64,000 nucleotides of DNA, taken from positions 6,379,001-6,443,000 of the forward strand of contig NZ_CP147518.1 of the NCBI RefSeq assembly GCF_037201965.1, read 5' to 3'. Below are positions 1 to 8,159 of this stretch, one piece after another; the first letter of the stretch is position 1, and every line of letters begins with the position of its first letter. This DNA comes from Spirosoma sp. SC4-14. Lineage in GTDB: Bacteria > Bacteroidota > Bacteroidia > Cytophagales > Spirosomataceae. Below the pieces are notes generated by a model. That model saw nothing but the letters and a program-made list of their open reading frames with translations. It was not told the DNA's origin and did not search any database. Position numbers and translations under genes: made by a program.

Positions 1-267
1 ATGAAAACAAAATATGGAGCCCACTTATATGGCAAATATGGCTTCGTAGATGCATTTAATCCAACTTATCGCTATCCATCGGCCTTTGCCAATGGCTCCA
101 CCAAAGATGGCTGGTTCGATATTGATTATTTAGGAATTGATCAGGGGCCTATTTTGCTGATGGCCGAAAATGCCCGAACAGGCTTTGTCTGGAACCTGAT
201 GAAACGAAATCCGTATATTCAGAAAGGACTAAAACGAGCCGGATTTTCGGGGGGATGGCTGAAATAA
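1..267 (+). CDS. Glucoamylase-family protein, C-terminal fragment
   Basis: The 88 residues match the end of the glycoamylase family (PF10091 type): the stretch YLGIDQGPILLMAENARTGF followed by NPYIQKGLKRAGF and a final GGWL is the usual C-terminus, part of the (alpha/alpha) barrel. Family members hydrolyse or bind glucans and are normally over 400 residues, so the ATG at base 1 is almost certainly an internal Met and the gene begins upstream of the window. Family membership is recognised from these motifs; the substrate cannot be told. The next gene starts 135 bases downstream on the same strand. Confidence 0.8.
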   Translation: MKTKYGAHLYGKYGFVDAFNPTYRYPSAFANGSTKDGWFDIDYLGIDQGPILLMAENARTGFVWNLMKRNPYIQKGLKRAGFSGGWLK

Positions 268-402
268 ATGCATCTCGATTTCACAAAATTAGTCTCATAT
301 GAAGTTTTACTTGTATTTATCAATTAACTGACATCCAAGCTATTCCACAGCGCGTATGTAGCGGATTGGCCAAGCATCAACCAACTAACCCACTACATAC
401 TC

Positions 403-954
403 ATGAATGATGTGCTGACGGACGAGGAGATGATTCGAACCTATTTGCCTTCGCAGCCAACCCAATGTTTTGAAACGCTTTACAAGCGTTATGTGAACAA
501 AGTTTATCGTCGTTGTTTATCGCTAACAAAAGATTCTGCCATTGCCGAAGATTTTACGCATGATATTTTTATCAAAGCATTCGATAAACTCGACGCATTT
601 CAGGAACGAGCCCGTTTTTCGACCTGGCTTTATTCGATTGCTTACAACTACTGCCTCGATCAGTTAAAAATTTCGAAACGCCTGAATTTAGTTGCTATCG
701 ACAACGATTCAGAACATGACATACCCGACACCGAAGAAGGCTCCCTTCGCGAAGAAGCTACGCAGTTGATGCTCCGGGCAGTAAACTACCTTTCGCATCA
801 GGAAACAATGCTGCTACGGCTTAAGTATGAAGATGGTTTAAGTATCTCAGAGATTGCAGCCCGCTATAACATAAAAGCCAGTGCCGTTAAAATGCGGCTT
901 AAACGTAGCCGCGATCGCATTTATAACCTATATCGTGACCAATATCTGGTCTGA
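403..954 (+). CDS. ECF-type RNA polymerase sigma factor
   Basis: A 183-residue sigma-70 family protein with only regions 2 and 4, the ECF layout. Region 2 lies at about residues 25-90 (LYKRYVNKVYRRCL, then DFTHDIFIKAF and the FSTWLYSIAYNYCLD helix that recognises the -10). Region 4 lies at about 130-177, with the helix-turn-helix SISEIAARYNIKASAVKMRL. It directs core polymerase to a small stress or envelope regulon. No anti-sigma gene lies next to it; the nearest downstream gene is an OmpA lipoprotein on the same strand, a possible target (inference). The ATG at 403 gives the usual family length. Confidence 0.9.
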   Translation: MNDVLTDEEMIRTYLPSQPTQCFETLYKRYVNKVYRRCLSLTKDSAIAEDFTHDIFIKAFDKLDAFQERARFSTWLYSIAYNYCLDQLKISKRLNLVAIDNDSEHDIPDTEEGSLREEATQLMLRAVNYLSHQETMLLRLKYEDGLSISEIAARYNIKASAVKMRLKRSRDRIYNLYRDQYLV

Positions 955-1083
955 GTCTCCTTCTGCTTTACGTTGCTTTGCTCTGTATAGCCTATAAATT
1001 CCATACGCAAAATACACTAATACACATATCAACAAAAAGTGTTTCTTTGCTGTATAATTGTATCCTATACCGTATTTGTACTC

Positions 1084-2415
1084 ATGCAGCAACGTTACTT
1101 CATCTTTCTGCTTATGGCAGCCATCGCTTCAGGCTGCGCGTTTGGCACCTATCCCGGAGGTGGACAGCAATACCCTACCGGCGGCCAGCAATCGCCCGAC
1201 GATACATACCCAAATTCAGGGAATCAGACTGGCAACGGGCGCCCCGCCGATCCGGGCGTAACCGTAAACAGCATTCAGCTAACGCGCGATTATACAATTC
1301 TAAACTTAACATACACAGACAACAACCAGCCAAGTTACGACCGAAATGGCAGGCGATTATCTACGGGCACTATTGGTTTCGACCCAAATGGGTATCTGAT
1401 AGCGGCTAACGGTGCCCGCCGATTCGCTTTCGTAAAAGTAGACGGCATCCCAGTAAAACAGGAACGGGTCGATCCAAACACGGGTAGAAAAGTTCTTGTC
1501 GGTCTAAATACCTACCCCGGTGATAAAGTCAATTTTACCTTATATTTTCAGCGGCTCGACAAAGGATTAGAAAACTTTGATCTGTTCGAATGCGTCAGCG
1601 ATCAGTATATCTGCTGGAATATCTACAACCTGTATGTCAACAACCCGGCCGACCCAGTTGTCTATAGTCCGCCACCAGCTACCCCAACCCCTGTTCCACC
1701 AAAACCCACAAAACCATTGCCTCAACCCTCGGGCGAATCGGGTGGCGAAATGGAAACGCCCAAACCCAAACCGGCTCCTGCTCCCGTTCCTACACTTGTG
1801 GCCGTATCGGGCGTGGTGAGCGACGCGAAAAATAAACGTCCGGTAACCGCTACCATCAGCTACCAGTTTTCGTCCAGCAAACAACCTATCGACTCTGTAC
1901 AAAGTTTTGCCTCGACGGGCGTTTATAAAATGAGCCTTGTGAAAGGTCAGGTCTATACCTATATCGCATCGGCACGTGGCTATCAGGCGGCCAGTGGTGT
2001 GCTGGATCTGAGTAAAATATCGGGCGGACAAACCATCAGCCGCGACATTGCCTTGACACCCCTGACCGTAGGCGACAAGGTTACGCTCCATAACGTTTAC
2101 TTTGAGATGTCGAAGTCCGATTTGCTGTCTGCGTCTTATGCAGAATTAGACAAACTAGTAGCCATGATGCAGGATAATCCCAACATGACAATCCGACTCG
2201 AAGGCCACACCGACATCATTGGCGACCACGACAAAAACCTGCAACTCTCCCGCGACCGGGTTATTGCCTGCCAGCGGTATCTGGTCCAGAAAGGTATTGA
2301 TATTGACCGAATTCAAACGATTGGCTACGGCGACACCCGACCTATCGTTACGAAAGGTACCGACGAAGACCGTAAAGTAAACCGTCGGGTCGAGTTCGTT
2401 ATCCTGGCAATTTGA
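1084..2415 (+). CDS. OmpA-family peptidoglycan-associated lipoprotein
   Basis: 443 residues. The start at 1084 is chosen because it gives a clean lipoprotein signal, MQQRYFIFLLMAAIASGC, with Cys18 as lipidation site; earlier in-frame starts would bury it. After a Gly/Pro/Gln-rich stretch come a beta-rich N-domain, a Pro/Lys-rich linker at about residues 195-240 that could span the periplasm, a short carboxypeptidase-regulatory-like beta domain, and a C-terminal OmpA domain at about 335-443 (FEMSKSDLL, LEGHTDIIGDH, LSRDRV, GYGDTRP, NRRVEFVI). The OmpA domain binds diaminopimelate-containing peptidoglycan, so the protein probably anchors the outer membrane to the wall. It lies 130 bases after the sigma factor. 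Confidence 0.88.
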   Translation: MQQRYFIFLLMAAIASGCAFGTYPGGGQQYPTGGQQSPDDTYPNSGNQTGNGRPADPGVTVNSIQLTRDYTILNLTYTDNNQPSYDRNGRRLSTGTIGFDPNGYLIAANGARRFAFVKVDGIPVKQERVDPNTGRKVLVGLNTYPGDKVNFTLYFQRLDKGLENFDLFECVSDQYICWNIYNLYVNNPADPVVYSPPPATPTPVPPKPTKPLPQPSGESGGEMETPKPKPAPAPVPTLVAVSGVVSDAKNKRPVTATISYQFSSSKQPIDSVQSFASTGVYKMSLVKGQVYTYIASARGYQAASGVLDLSKISGGQTISRDIALTPLTVGDKVTLHNVYFEMSKSDLLSASYAELDKLVAMMQDNPNMTIRLEGHTDIIGDHDKNLQLSRDRVIACQRYLVQKGIDIDRIQTIGYGDTRPIVTKGTDEDRKVNRRVEFVILAI

Positions 2416-2463
2416 GGTAATGATCTGTAAAGTCGAACCGGTTTAAAGTTTTGTGCGATAGGC

Positions 2464-2509
2464 ATTTTTTGTCATTGCGACCAGTGCGGCAGGAGCAATG
2501 ACAAAAAAT
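2464..2509 (+). terminator. Hairpin after the OmpA lipoprotein gene
   Basis: A perfect 15-bp inverted repeat (attttttgtcattgc at 2464-2478 and its complement at 2495-2509) with a 16-base loop, 48 bases after the stop. The stem is flanked by A and T runs, so it could work in both directions. The gtcattgcga...gcaatgac core resembles a class of dispersed palindromes common in bacterial intergenic DNA. Confidence 0.65.
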
Positions 2510-2560
2510 ACACTTGCGATAGCTCAATTTCAGGAAGGTTAAACAGTCTCATTATCTATC

Positions 2561-2684
2561 ACAGGGCTTTTTCATAAAATGACGTAGGCATGTCATCGTA
2601 GTAGCTATACATACAGGAAATACCAATCAGTACTACTAAGATGTCCCCACTACGTAGTTATAAGTTTTCATGAAAAAGCCCTGT
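2561..2684. mobile_element. MITE-like element with 15-bp terminal inverted repeats
   Basis: A 124-bp intergenic segment begins with acagggctttttcat (2561-2575) and ends with its exact complement (2670-2684). The interior has no reading frame. Terminal repeats of this kind with no coding capacity suggest a miniature inverted-repeat element or the joined ends of a decayed insertion sequence. No clear target-site duplication touches the ends (atcta occurs near both sides but not adjacent). It could instead be an unusually long terminator-like hairpin. Confidence 0.5.
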
Positions 2685-2926
2685 AATCTACAGGGTGCAT
2701 ATGAGTATTCAATAGTTCTGCTACGCTTTCGTCACTCCACTCCTTCTCAATCCATACCTGATCAGCTCCGTCGGTAGCTTTTTGAGAAGAAGCCGTTTAC
2801 CTTCCATATGCTTTTTCTTACATCCACAGTTTGTGAACGTTCTGTTCACTAGACGTTGTTCAGCTTAGACAACTATAGCAAAAAATGTAGGCTTGTATAA
2901 AGCCTGCCCGATGCGTCAAAATTCCG

Positions 2927-2934
2927 TATCTTTG
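2927..2934 (+). promoter_or_regulatory. Probable ileS promoter (-7 element)
   Basis: TATCTTTG matches the Bacteroidota -7 consensus TAnnTTTG, 43 bases before the ileS ATG. A clear -33 TTTG at the usual spacing is not seen, so only the -7 box is called. No T-box leader features are visible upstream. Confidence 0.55.
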
Positions 2935-2977
2935 CACTCATTTTTTAACGGCACATAGGCCCTCGTGCTATCAGATT

Positions 2978-5900
2978 ATGTCAGGCGTGAAGTATCAGCA
3001 ATATGAGTCCCTCGATTACGCGAAGATCGCGGCCGAGGTTTTAACGTATTGGAACCAGAATCAGGTTTTCGAACAGTCTATCTCTAACCGGGAAGGCAGA
3101 GATACCTTTACGTTCTATGAAGGCCCACCCTCGGCCAACGGAACACCGGGTATTCACCACGTTATGGCCCGGACCATTAAGGATATTTTCTGCCGATATA
3201 AAACATTACAGGGCTTTCAGGTCGACCGGAAAGGCGGCTGGGATACGCATGGCCTGCCAATTGAATTACAGGTCGAAAAAGAACTGGGCATTACCAAAGA
3301 CCATATCGGCAAACCCGAGTCGGAAGGCGGTATCAGCGTTGAAGACTACAACCGCAAATGCCGCGAAACAGTAATGCGGTTTACCGATCAATGGAATGAT
3401 TTAACCCAGAAAATGGGCTATTGGGTCGATCTCGACAACCCCTACGTTACCTACAAAAACGAGTACATCGAATCGGTATGGTGGCTGCTGAAACAGCTTT
3501 ACGACCAGAATTTGCTCTATAAAGGCTATACCATTCAGCCCTATTCGCCCAAGGCCGGTACGGGCTTAAGCTCACATGAGCTAAATATGCCGGGCACCTA
3601 TAAAGACGTTCGCGATACAACCATTGTTGCCCAGTTTAAGGTAAAGCCTACCGGCAAATCGGGTTTCCTGTTTTTTGATTCGTCGGATGCCGATGTGTAC
3701 ATTCTGGCCTGGACCACCACGCCCTGGACACTGCCTGCCAACTCTGCACTCACGGTTGGAGCAAACATCGACTATGTGCTGGTCAAGACGTTTAACCCCT
3801 ACACCTTCAAGTTGGTCCATGTGGTGCTGGCGAAGGCGCTGGTAGGTCGGTGGTTCAACGAAAAAGGTCGTCAGGAGGCACCAGATAGTGCTGCTTTTGA
3901 GACCTATCTACCCAACGATAAAGTTATTCCCTGGACTATCGTATCGGAGTTTAAAGGCCAGTTTCTCGAAGGCATCGAGTATGAACAATTGATGCCCTAC
4001 GTACAACCCGAACAGTCTGCTTTCCGCGTCATTCTCGGCGATTTTGTAACGACCGAAGATGGTACGGGTATAGTACATACATCGCCAACATTCGGTGCCG
4101 ACGACTTCCGGGTTGCGCAGGCAGCGGGCATTCCGCCTATCATGGTGAAGGATGAAAACGGCAAAGATGTGCCTATTGTGGATAAGCACGGGCTGTTTGT
4201 GGACGAAATCACCGACTTTGCCGGTCGTTATGTTAAGGAAGAATATTATTCCGACGAAGAACGCGCCGATCCCGATTTCAAGCCAACCGATGTGCTGATT
4301 GCCATTAAGCTGAAAGAAGAAAATAAAGCGTTTCGGGTTGAGAAATACGAACACCCTTATCCCCACTGCTGGCGTACCGATAAACCGATTCTGTATTACC
4401 CGCTCGATAGCTGGTTTATCCGTACTACGGCGAAGAAGGATCGGCTGGTTGAACTGAACAAAACCATCAACTGGCAACCCGAAAGTACTGGAACCGGGCG
4501 CTTTGGCAACTGGCTCGAAAACCTCGTCGACTGGAACCTGAGCCGTAGCCGGTTCTGGGGAACACCCCTACCGATCTGGCGGAGCGAGACGGGCGAAGAA
4601 GTATGCATTGGCTCGGTCGAAGAACTGGTATCGATGAGCAAAAAAGCGAATGAGCAAATGAATGAATGGGTTCGGTCCGGCAAAACCGAGTACCAGAAAT
4701 ACGTTGATGCCAACAATTCATTCATTCAATCATTCAACAATTCAACCTACGACCTTCACCGACCTTATTCTGATGAAATATACTTCATCTCAGAATCGGG
4801 CAAACTGATGCAGCGCGAACCAGACCTGATCGACGTGTGGTTCGACTCAGGAGCGATGCCCTATGCGCAGTGGCACTATCCGTTCAGTTCCCTGGCTCCC
4901 AAAGGAGGGAAAAGTAATACCGATAATCATGACCCTGCTCCCCCTTTGGGGGCCAGGGGGCTTTTTCCCGCTGACTTTATTTCGGAAGGTGTCGATCAAA
5001 CGCGTGGCTGGTTCTTTACGCTCCATGCCATTGCTGGTATGCTGTTCGATTCGGTAGCGTTCAAAAACGTGGTTTCGACGGGGTTGGTGCTTGATAAAAA
5101 CGGCAACAAAATGTCGAAACGGCTCGGCAATGCCGTCGATCCGTTTGCGACGCTGGCGCAGTATGGCCCCGACGCAACGCGCTGGTATATGATCACCAAT
5201 GCAGAGCCGTGGGATAACCTGAAGTTCAATACTGAAGGCATTGGCGAAGTGCAGCGGAAATTGTTCGGCACCCTGTCGAATACCTATAATTTCTTTGCGC
5301 TCTACGCTAACCTGGATGCCTTCTCATTCGAAAGGCGCACCATTCCGGTAGCCGAACGCCCCGAACTCGACCGCTGGATTCTGTCGAAGCTACAATCGCT
5401 GATTCAGGAAGTCGAGCAACAGTTCGATGGCTATAATCCGACCAAAGCCGGGCGGGCCGTTCAGGATTTTGTGAATGACCAATTGTCGAACTGGTACGTG
5501 CGGTTAGCACGCCGTCGGTTCTGGTCTGGGGTCTCGCCCGACGGTGCGATGACAGCCGATAAACAAGCAGCCTACGAAACGTTGCACGAATGCCTGACTA
5601 CGGTAGCCCAACTAATGTCGCCCATAGCTCCTTTCTATGCCGACTGGCTCTATCGGAACCTGACGCATGGCAGCACGTCGGTTCACCTGACCGATTTCCC
5701 GGTAGCTGAGCAGGCTTTAATCGATAGCGAGCTGGAAACGTCGATGGAGTTGGCTCAGGACATTTCGTCGCTCATTCACTCGTTACGGAAGGGTCACAAA
5801 CTGAAGGTTCGTCAACCATTGAGTCGAATACTGATTCCGGTGTTGAATCCCGATACACGTCGGCAAATTGAACACGTTGCCCCGCTCATCATGTCGGAGG

Positions 5901-6475
5901 TCAACGTAAAAGCCGTAGAGTTTGTCGATGATGCCAGTGGTATCCTGAAAAAGAAAGTGAAACCGAATTTTAAGGCATTGGGTCCAAAATTCGGCAAGCA
6001 GATGAAGGATGTAGCAGCTGCCATAACGGCCATGACCGAGGAAGATCTGAAGGAACTGGAAGCCAGAGGAGAGAAATCATTCATCACTCATGATTCATCA
6101 TTCATCATTTCGCTTTCGGATGTTGAGATTCTGACCGAAGATATTCCGGGCTGGCTGGTTGCCAGCGAAGGCGGCCTTACGGTTGCGCTCGATGTGCACC
6201 TTACGGACGAGTTACGCTGGGAGGGCATTGCCCGCGATTTTGTGAACCGGATTCAGAATCTGCGGAAAGACCGCGATTTCTTGGTTACCGACAAAATTCG
6301 AATTGCGCTGGAACGGAACAATGAGTTACTGGCTACGGCCATCGAAACCAACGGCGACTATATACGACAGGAAGTGCAGGCTATTTCGCTCGATCTGGTG
6401 GGCGATCTGAATGGATCGACTACCGAAATCGAAATGGATGAGTTTCAACTTCGTGTTCAGGTTGACATAGCCTGA
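2978..6475 (+). CDS. ileS: Isoleucyl-tRNA synthetase
   Basis: 1165 residues; charges tRNA-Ile with isoleucine in the cytoplasm using ATP. The class I signature is present: the HIGH-type motif GTPGIHH at about residues 56-61 and KMSKR at about 711-715, followed by the anticodon-binding region. The editing (CP1) domain lies between, including the WTTTPWTLPAN motif near residue 246. The stretch LIDVWFDSGAMPYAQWHYPF and later GVDQTRGWFFTLHAI are typical. Oddities: three stretches look like intergenic repeat DNA translated in frame (about residues 579-591, 638-663 and 1034-1045). They fall in regions where the family tolerates length variation. The reading frame stays open through all three, so the enzyme is expected to be functional. 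The start has a -7 promoter box 43 bases upstream and a strong terminator follows. Confidence 0.97.
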   Translation: MSGVKYQQYESLDYAKIAAEVLTYWNQNQVFEQSISNREGRDTFTFYEGPPSANGTPGIHHVMARTIKDIFCRYKTLQGFQVDRKGGWDTHGLPIELQVEKELGITKDHIGKPESEGGISVEDYNRKCRETVMRFTDQWNDLTQKMGYWVDLDNPYVTYKNEYIESVWWLLKQLYDQNLLYKGYTIQPYSPKAGTGLSSHELNMPGTYKDVRDTTIVAQFKVKPTGKSGFLFFDSSDADVYILAWTTTPWTLPANSALTVGANIDYVLVKTFNPYTFKLVHVVLAKALVGRWFNEKGRQEAPDSAAFETYLPNDKVIPWTIVSEFKGQFLEGIEYEQLMPYVQPEQSAFRVILGDFVTTEDGTGIVHTSPTFGADDFRVAQAAGIPPIMVKDENGKDVPIVDKHGLFVDEITDFAGRYVKEEYYSDEERADPDFKPTDVLIAIKLKEENKAFRVEKYEHPYPHCWRTDKPILYYPLDSWFIRTTAKKDRLVELNKTINWQPESTGTGRFGNWLENLVDWNLSRSRFWGTPLPIWRSETGEEVCIGSVEELVSMSKKANEQMNEWVRSGKTEYQKYVDANNSFIQSFNNSTYDLHRPYSDEIYFISESGKLMQREPDLIDVWFDSGAMPYAQWHYPFSSLAPKGGKSNTDNHDPAPPLGARGLFPADFISEGVDQTRGWFFTLHAIAGMLFDSVAFKNVVSTGLVLDKNGNKMSKRLGNAVDPFATLAQYGPDATRWYMITNAEPWDNLKFNTEGIGEVQRKLFGTLSNTYNFFALYANLDAFSFERRTIPVAERPELDRWILSKLQSLIQEVEQQFDGYNPTKAGRAVQDFVNDQLSNWYVRLARRRFWSGVSPDGAMTADKQAAYETLHECLTTVAQLMSPIAPFYADWLYRNLTHGSTSVHLTDFPVAEQALIDSELETSMELAQDISSLIHSLRKGHKLKVRQPLSRILIPVLNPDTRRQIEHVAPLIMSEVNVKAVEFVDDASGILKKKVKPNFKALGPKFGKQMKDVAAAITAMTEEDLKELEARGEKSFITHDSSFIISLSDVEILTEDIPGWLVASEGGLTVALDVHLTDELRWEGIARDFVNRIQNLRKDRDFLVTDKIRIALERNNELLATAIETNGDYIRQEVQAISLDLVGDLNGSTTEIEMDEFQLRVQVDIA
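4714..4751. repeat. In-frame attca-word repeat inside ileS
   Basis: The DNA repeats attcattcattcaatcattc and then caacaattcaac, coding for NNSFIQSFNNST in ileS. The same kind of word repeat makes up intergenic hairpins elsewhere in the window. A segment near 4647-4667 (gaatgagcaaatgaatgaat) pairs imperfectly with it, 17 of 20 bases, so the region could form a hairpin in the mRNA. Confidence 0.55.
4889..4959. repeat. In-frame G/C-rich palindrome inside ileS
   Basis: Arms at 4889-4908 (core ctggctcccaaaggagg) and 4940-4959 (core ctttgggggccagggg) are complementary at 17 of 20 positions and enclose about 31 bases. The arms encode LAPKGG and PPLGARG; these residues interrupt the usually short link between the motifs WHYPF and FPADF. 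It looks like a palindromic repeat element that entered the gene without breaking the frame. Confidence 0.6.
6078..6110. repeat. In-frame attcatc-word repeat inside ileS
   Basis: A run of catcattcatcactcatgattc-type words encodes SFITHDSSFIIS near residues 1034-1045, in the C-terminal part of ileS. The low-complexity DNA differs from the surrounding coding sequence and resembles intergenic word repeats of this genome. Confidence 0.5.
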
Positions 6476-6511
6476 CTTTACAGGCTTAGGACTTTCGCCT
6501 AAAGCCGTCAT

Positions 6512-6557
6512 AAAAAGGTGCAGTAGCATTCTGAATGGAATACTACTGCACCTTTTT
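6512..6557 (+). terminator. ileS terminator
   Basis: A perfect 15-bp stem (aaaaaggtgcagtag at 6512-6526, complement at 6543-6557) with a 16-base loop ends in a T run, 37 bases after the ileS stop. It has the form of an intrinsic terminator. Confidence 0.85.
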
Positions 6558-6749
6558 ATATACTACATATTTTTCCATATCGCCTTCCAGTAACTATACT
6601 CATAAACACCTGGAGACAAATTCACTTAAAAAGCACAAAAACAGGCAATCGGCACAATACTTGCAGCACAGACAATAAACATACATTACTTCATTAGCCC
6701 TCATAATGAAGTATATAGCTTTAATATCCCACTAATTCACTTCTATTTG

Positions 6750-7151
6750 ATGGAATCTTTACAAAGTACCCTTCGGTCTTTTGTTAACAACTACCAGGCT
6801 GTTATGTGGCGACTAAAAGAATGTCGACTCAACGATGAACAACTAAGCTCTATTATCGGTCTCAGCAGTAGTGCCGTCCGAAATCGTCGTGCCAAACCCA
6901 ATCTTTGGAAACTATCTGAAATAGAACGACTCGCTACCTATTTTACCGTTCCGACCACAGCCTGCCATCAGGTAAACCAGATTCTTCACGACCTGCCCAA
7001 CCGTTGGGCTAACATGCCCGATGCCGAACGACGGCGTATTGAACGGATGCTGGCGGTCCGACGATCGCAGTTTGAGACTTATAACCATACAGACTGGCCC
7101 GTACGGCATCTGCTAAAGATGCACCAGGCGCTAGGCCTGAAGAAAGTGTAG
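6750..7151 (+). CDS. Small helix-turn-helix-like protein, unknown function
   Basis: 133 residues from the ATG at 6750 (a TTG lies just before). Residues 27-66 (LNDEQLSSIIGLSSSAVRNRRAKP then LWKLSEIERLATYF) look like a helix-turn-helix followed by a further helix, as in Cro/XRE-type regulators; the rest is Arg-rich and helical. There are no membrane segments. I do not recognise a named family, so a DNA-binding regulator is an inference. The leader upstream (6558-6749) is AT-rich and otherwise featureless. It ends 12 bases before the 3' end of the convergent menA gene. Confidence 0.65.
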   Translation: MESLQSTLRSFVNNYQAVMWRLKECRLNDEQLSSIIGLSSSAVRNRRAKPNLWKLSEIERLATYFTVPTTACHQVNQILHDLPNRWANMPDAERRRIERMLAVRRSQFETYNHTDWPVRHLLKMHQALGLKKV

Positions 7152-7162
7152 TAAATGCGTCT

Positions 7163-8068
7163 TTAGAAGAGCTGTCCAATACCGAACAGAATCACAAATA
7201 AAAGGGTCGATAAGGCAAGTTGCCCAAGTCGGGCGTTGAGTTCTGCCGGGCGTTTGTGGGAAGCAACGGCCCGGCCGTTGAGTATAAACAACGGAAAGGC
7301 AAGTACATATAGATAGCCCTGCACCGGCGCATCGGTCAGAAACGAATAGGCCACGGCGCAAAACATACCCGTGATCAGCAGGCCCCAATGGTAACGAATG
7401 GCAAGCGGCAAGCCCAGGCGGGCAGGAATCGACCGTTTACCCGTCATGGTATCCGTTTCAATATCGCGGATATTGTTAATATTAAGCACACCTGTGGCAA
7501 ACAAACCAACACTTGTAGCCGGTAGTAGCAGAATTGGACTGAACGATAAGGTATGCAGAAAATAGGTTCCGAGAACGCCTACCCATCCGAAGAAAATCAG
7601 TACGGCAATATCGCCGAAGCCTGCGTATCCGTAAGGGCGTTTACCATTGGTGTAGCCTATAGCAGCCGCGATGCTCAGTAAACCCAGCACCAGAAAAAAC
7701 CAGAAAAGCTTGGGACCAGCGTTGAAAAAAGCAACCACCAGCAACAGAATACCACTCACCAGCGACAGAACCGACATCAGAACAATGCCCCGCATCATTG
7801 CTTCTTTCGATATGTCGCCCGTGGCTACTGCCCGTCGGGGGCCAACCCGCAGTTCGGTGTCTTTGCCCGAAACCGCATCGCCATAATCGTTGGCAAAATT
7901 GGAAAGGATTTGTAAAAAAATGGTGGTTAACGCAGCCAGCAACGCGATTTGCCAGCTAAAATGGCCAACCGATACCGACGAACCCGCAGCCAGAAAGCTC
8001 CCGAGAATAATGCTGGCCAATGCCAGCGGCAACGTACGCGGCCGAGCCGCAGCAATCCAACTTTTCAT
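7163..8068 (-). CDS. menA: 1,4-dihydroxy-2-naphthoate polyprenyltransferase
   Basis: 301 residues; UbiA-family integral membrane enzyme that attaches the polyprenyl chain to DHNA to give demethylmenaquinone, the penultimate step of menaquinone synthesis. The Asp-rich prenyl-diphosphate motif NDYGDAVSGKD is at about residues 60-70, followed by the MenA-typical GPRRAVATGDIS. A second polar motif, NNIRDIETDTMTGKRS, lies in the second half. Eight or nine hydrophobic segments are visible. The start at 8068 (MKSWIAAARP) is chosen; a longer frame to 8140 merely translates an intergenic gagtgaa repeat. Cytophagales use menaquinone as the respiratory quinone, which fits the two cytochromes c in the window. 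Confidence 0.93.
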   Translation of the reverse strand: MKSWIAAARPRTLPLALASIILGSFLAAGSSVSVGHFSWQIALLAALTTIFLQILSNFANDYGDAVSGKDTELRVGPRRAVATGDISKEAMMRGIVLMSVLSLVSGILLLVVAFFNAGPKLFWFFLVLGLLSIAAAIGYTNGKRPYGYAGFGDIAVLIFFGWVGVLGTYFLHTLSFSPILLLPATSVGLFATGVLNINNIRDIETDTMTGKRSIPARLGLPLAIRYHWGLLITGMFCAVAYSFLTDAPVQGYLYVLAFPLFILNGRAVASHKRPAELNARLGQLALSTLLFVILFGIGQLF

Positions 8069-8093
8069 GCTCGGAAAGAGCGAAAGAGTGAAA

Positions 8094-8142
8094 GAGTGAA
8101 AGAGCGAATAGCTGCTACATGCTTTTATTCGCTCTTTCACTC
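8094..8142. terminator. Hairpin made of gagtgaa words, between the GPx-like gene and menA
   Basis: A perfect 17-bp stem (8094-8110 and 8126-8142, core gaaagagcgaa) with a 15-base loop, 18 bases beyond the peroxidase stop. The left side continues as a tandem of gaaagagtg words from about 8074. It probably ends peroxidase transcription before menA. The same word class forms the hairpin at 42325. Confidence 0.7.
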
Positions 8143-8159
8143 AATCGCTAATTCACTAA

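Noticed and set aside
978..1409. 143-codon open frame overlapping the OmpA gene start
   Set aside because: Cys- and Arg-rich composition with no motif, and it overlaps a lipoprotein gene with a clear signal.
2685..2977. T-box or other riboswitch leader for ileS
   Set aside because: No T-box core or other known aptamer pattern is visible; a Bacteroidota -7 box explains initiation.
3908..4477. 189-codon open frame antisense to ileS
   Set aside because: Shadow of ileS; no motif or start context.
8068..8140. N-terminal extension of menA from 8140
   Set aside because: It translates an intergenic gagtgaa-word hairpin; the family N-terminus begins at the ATG at 8068.
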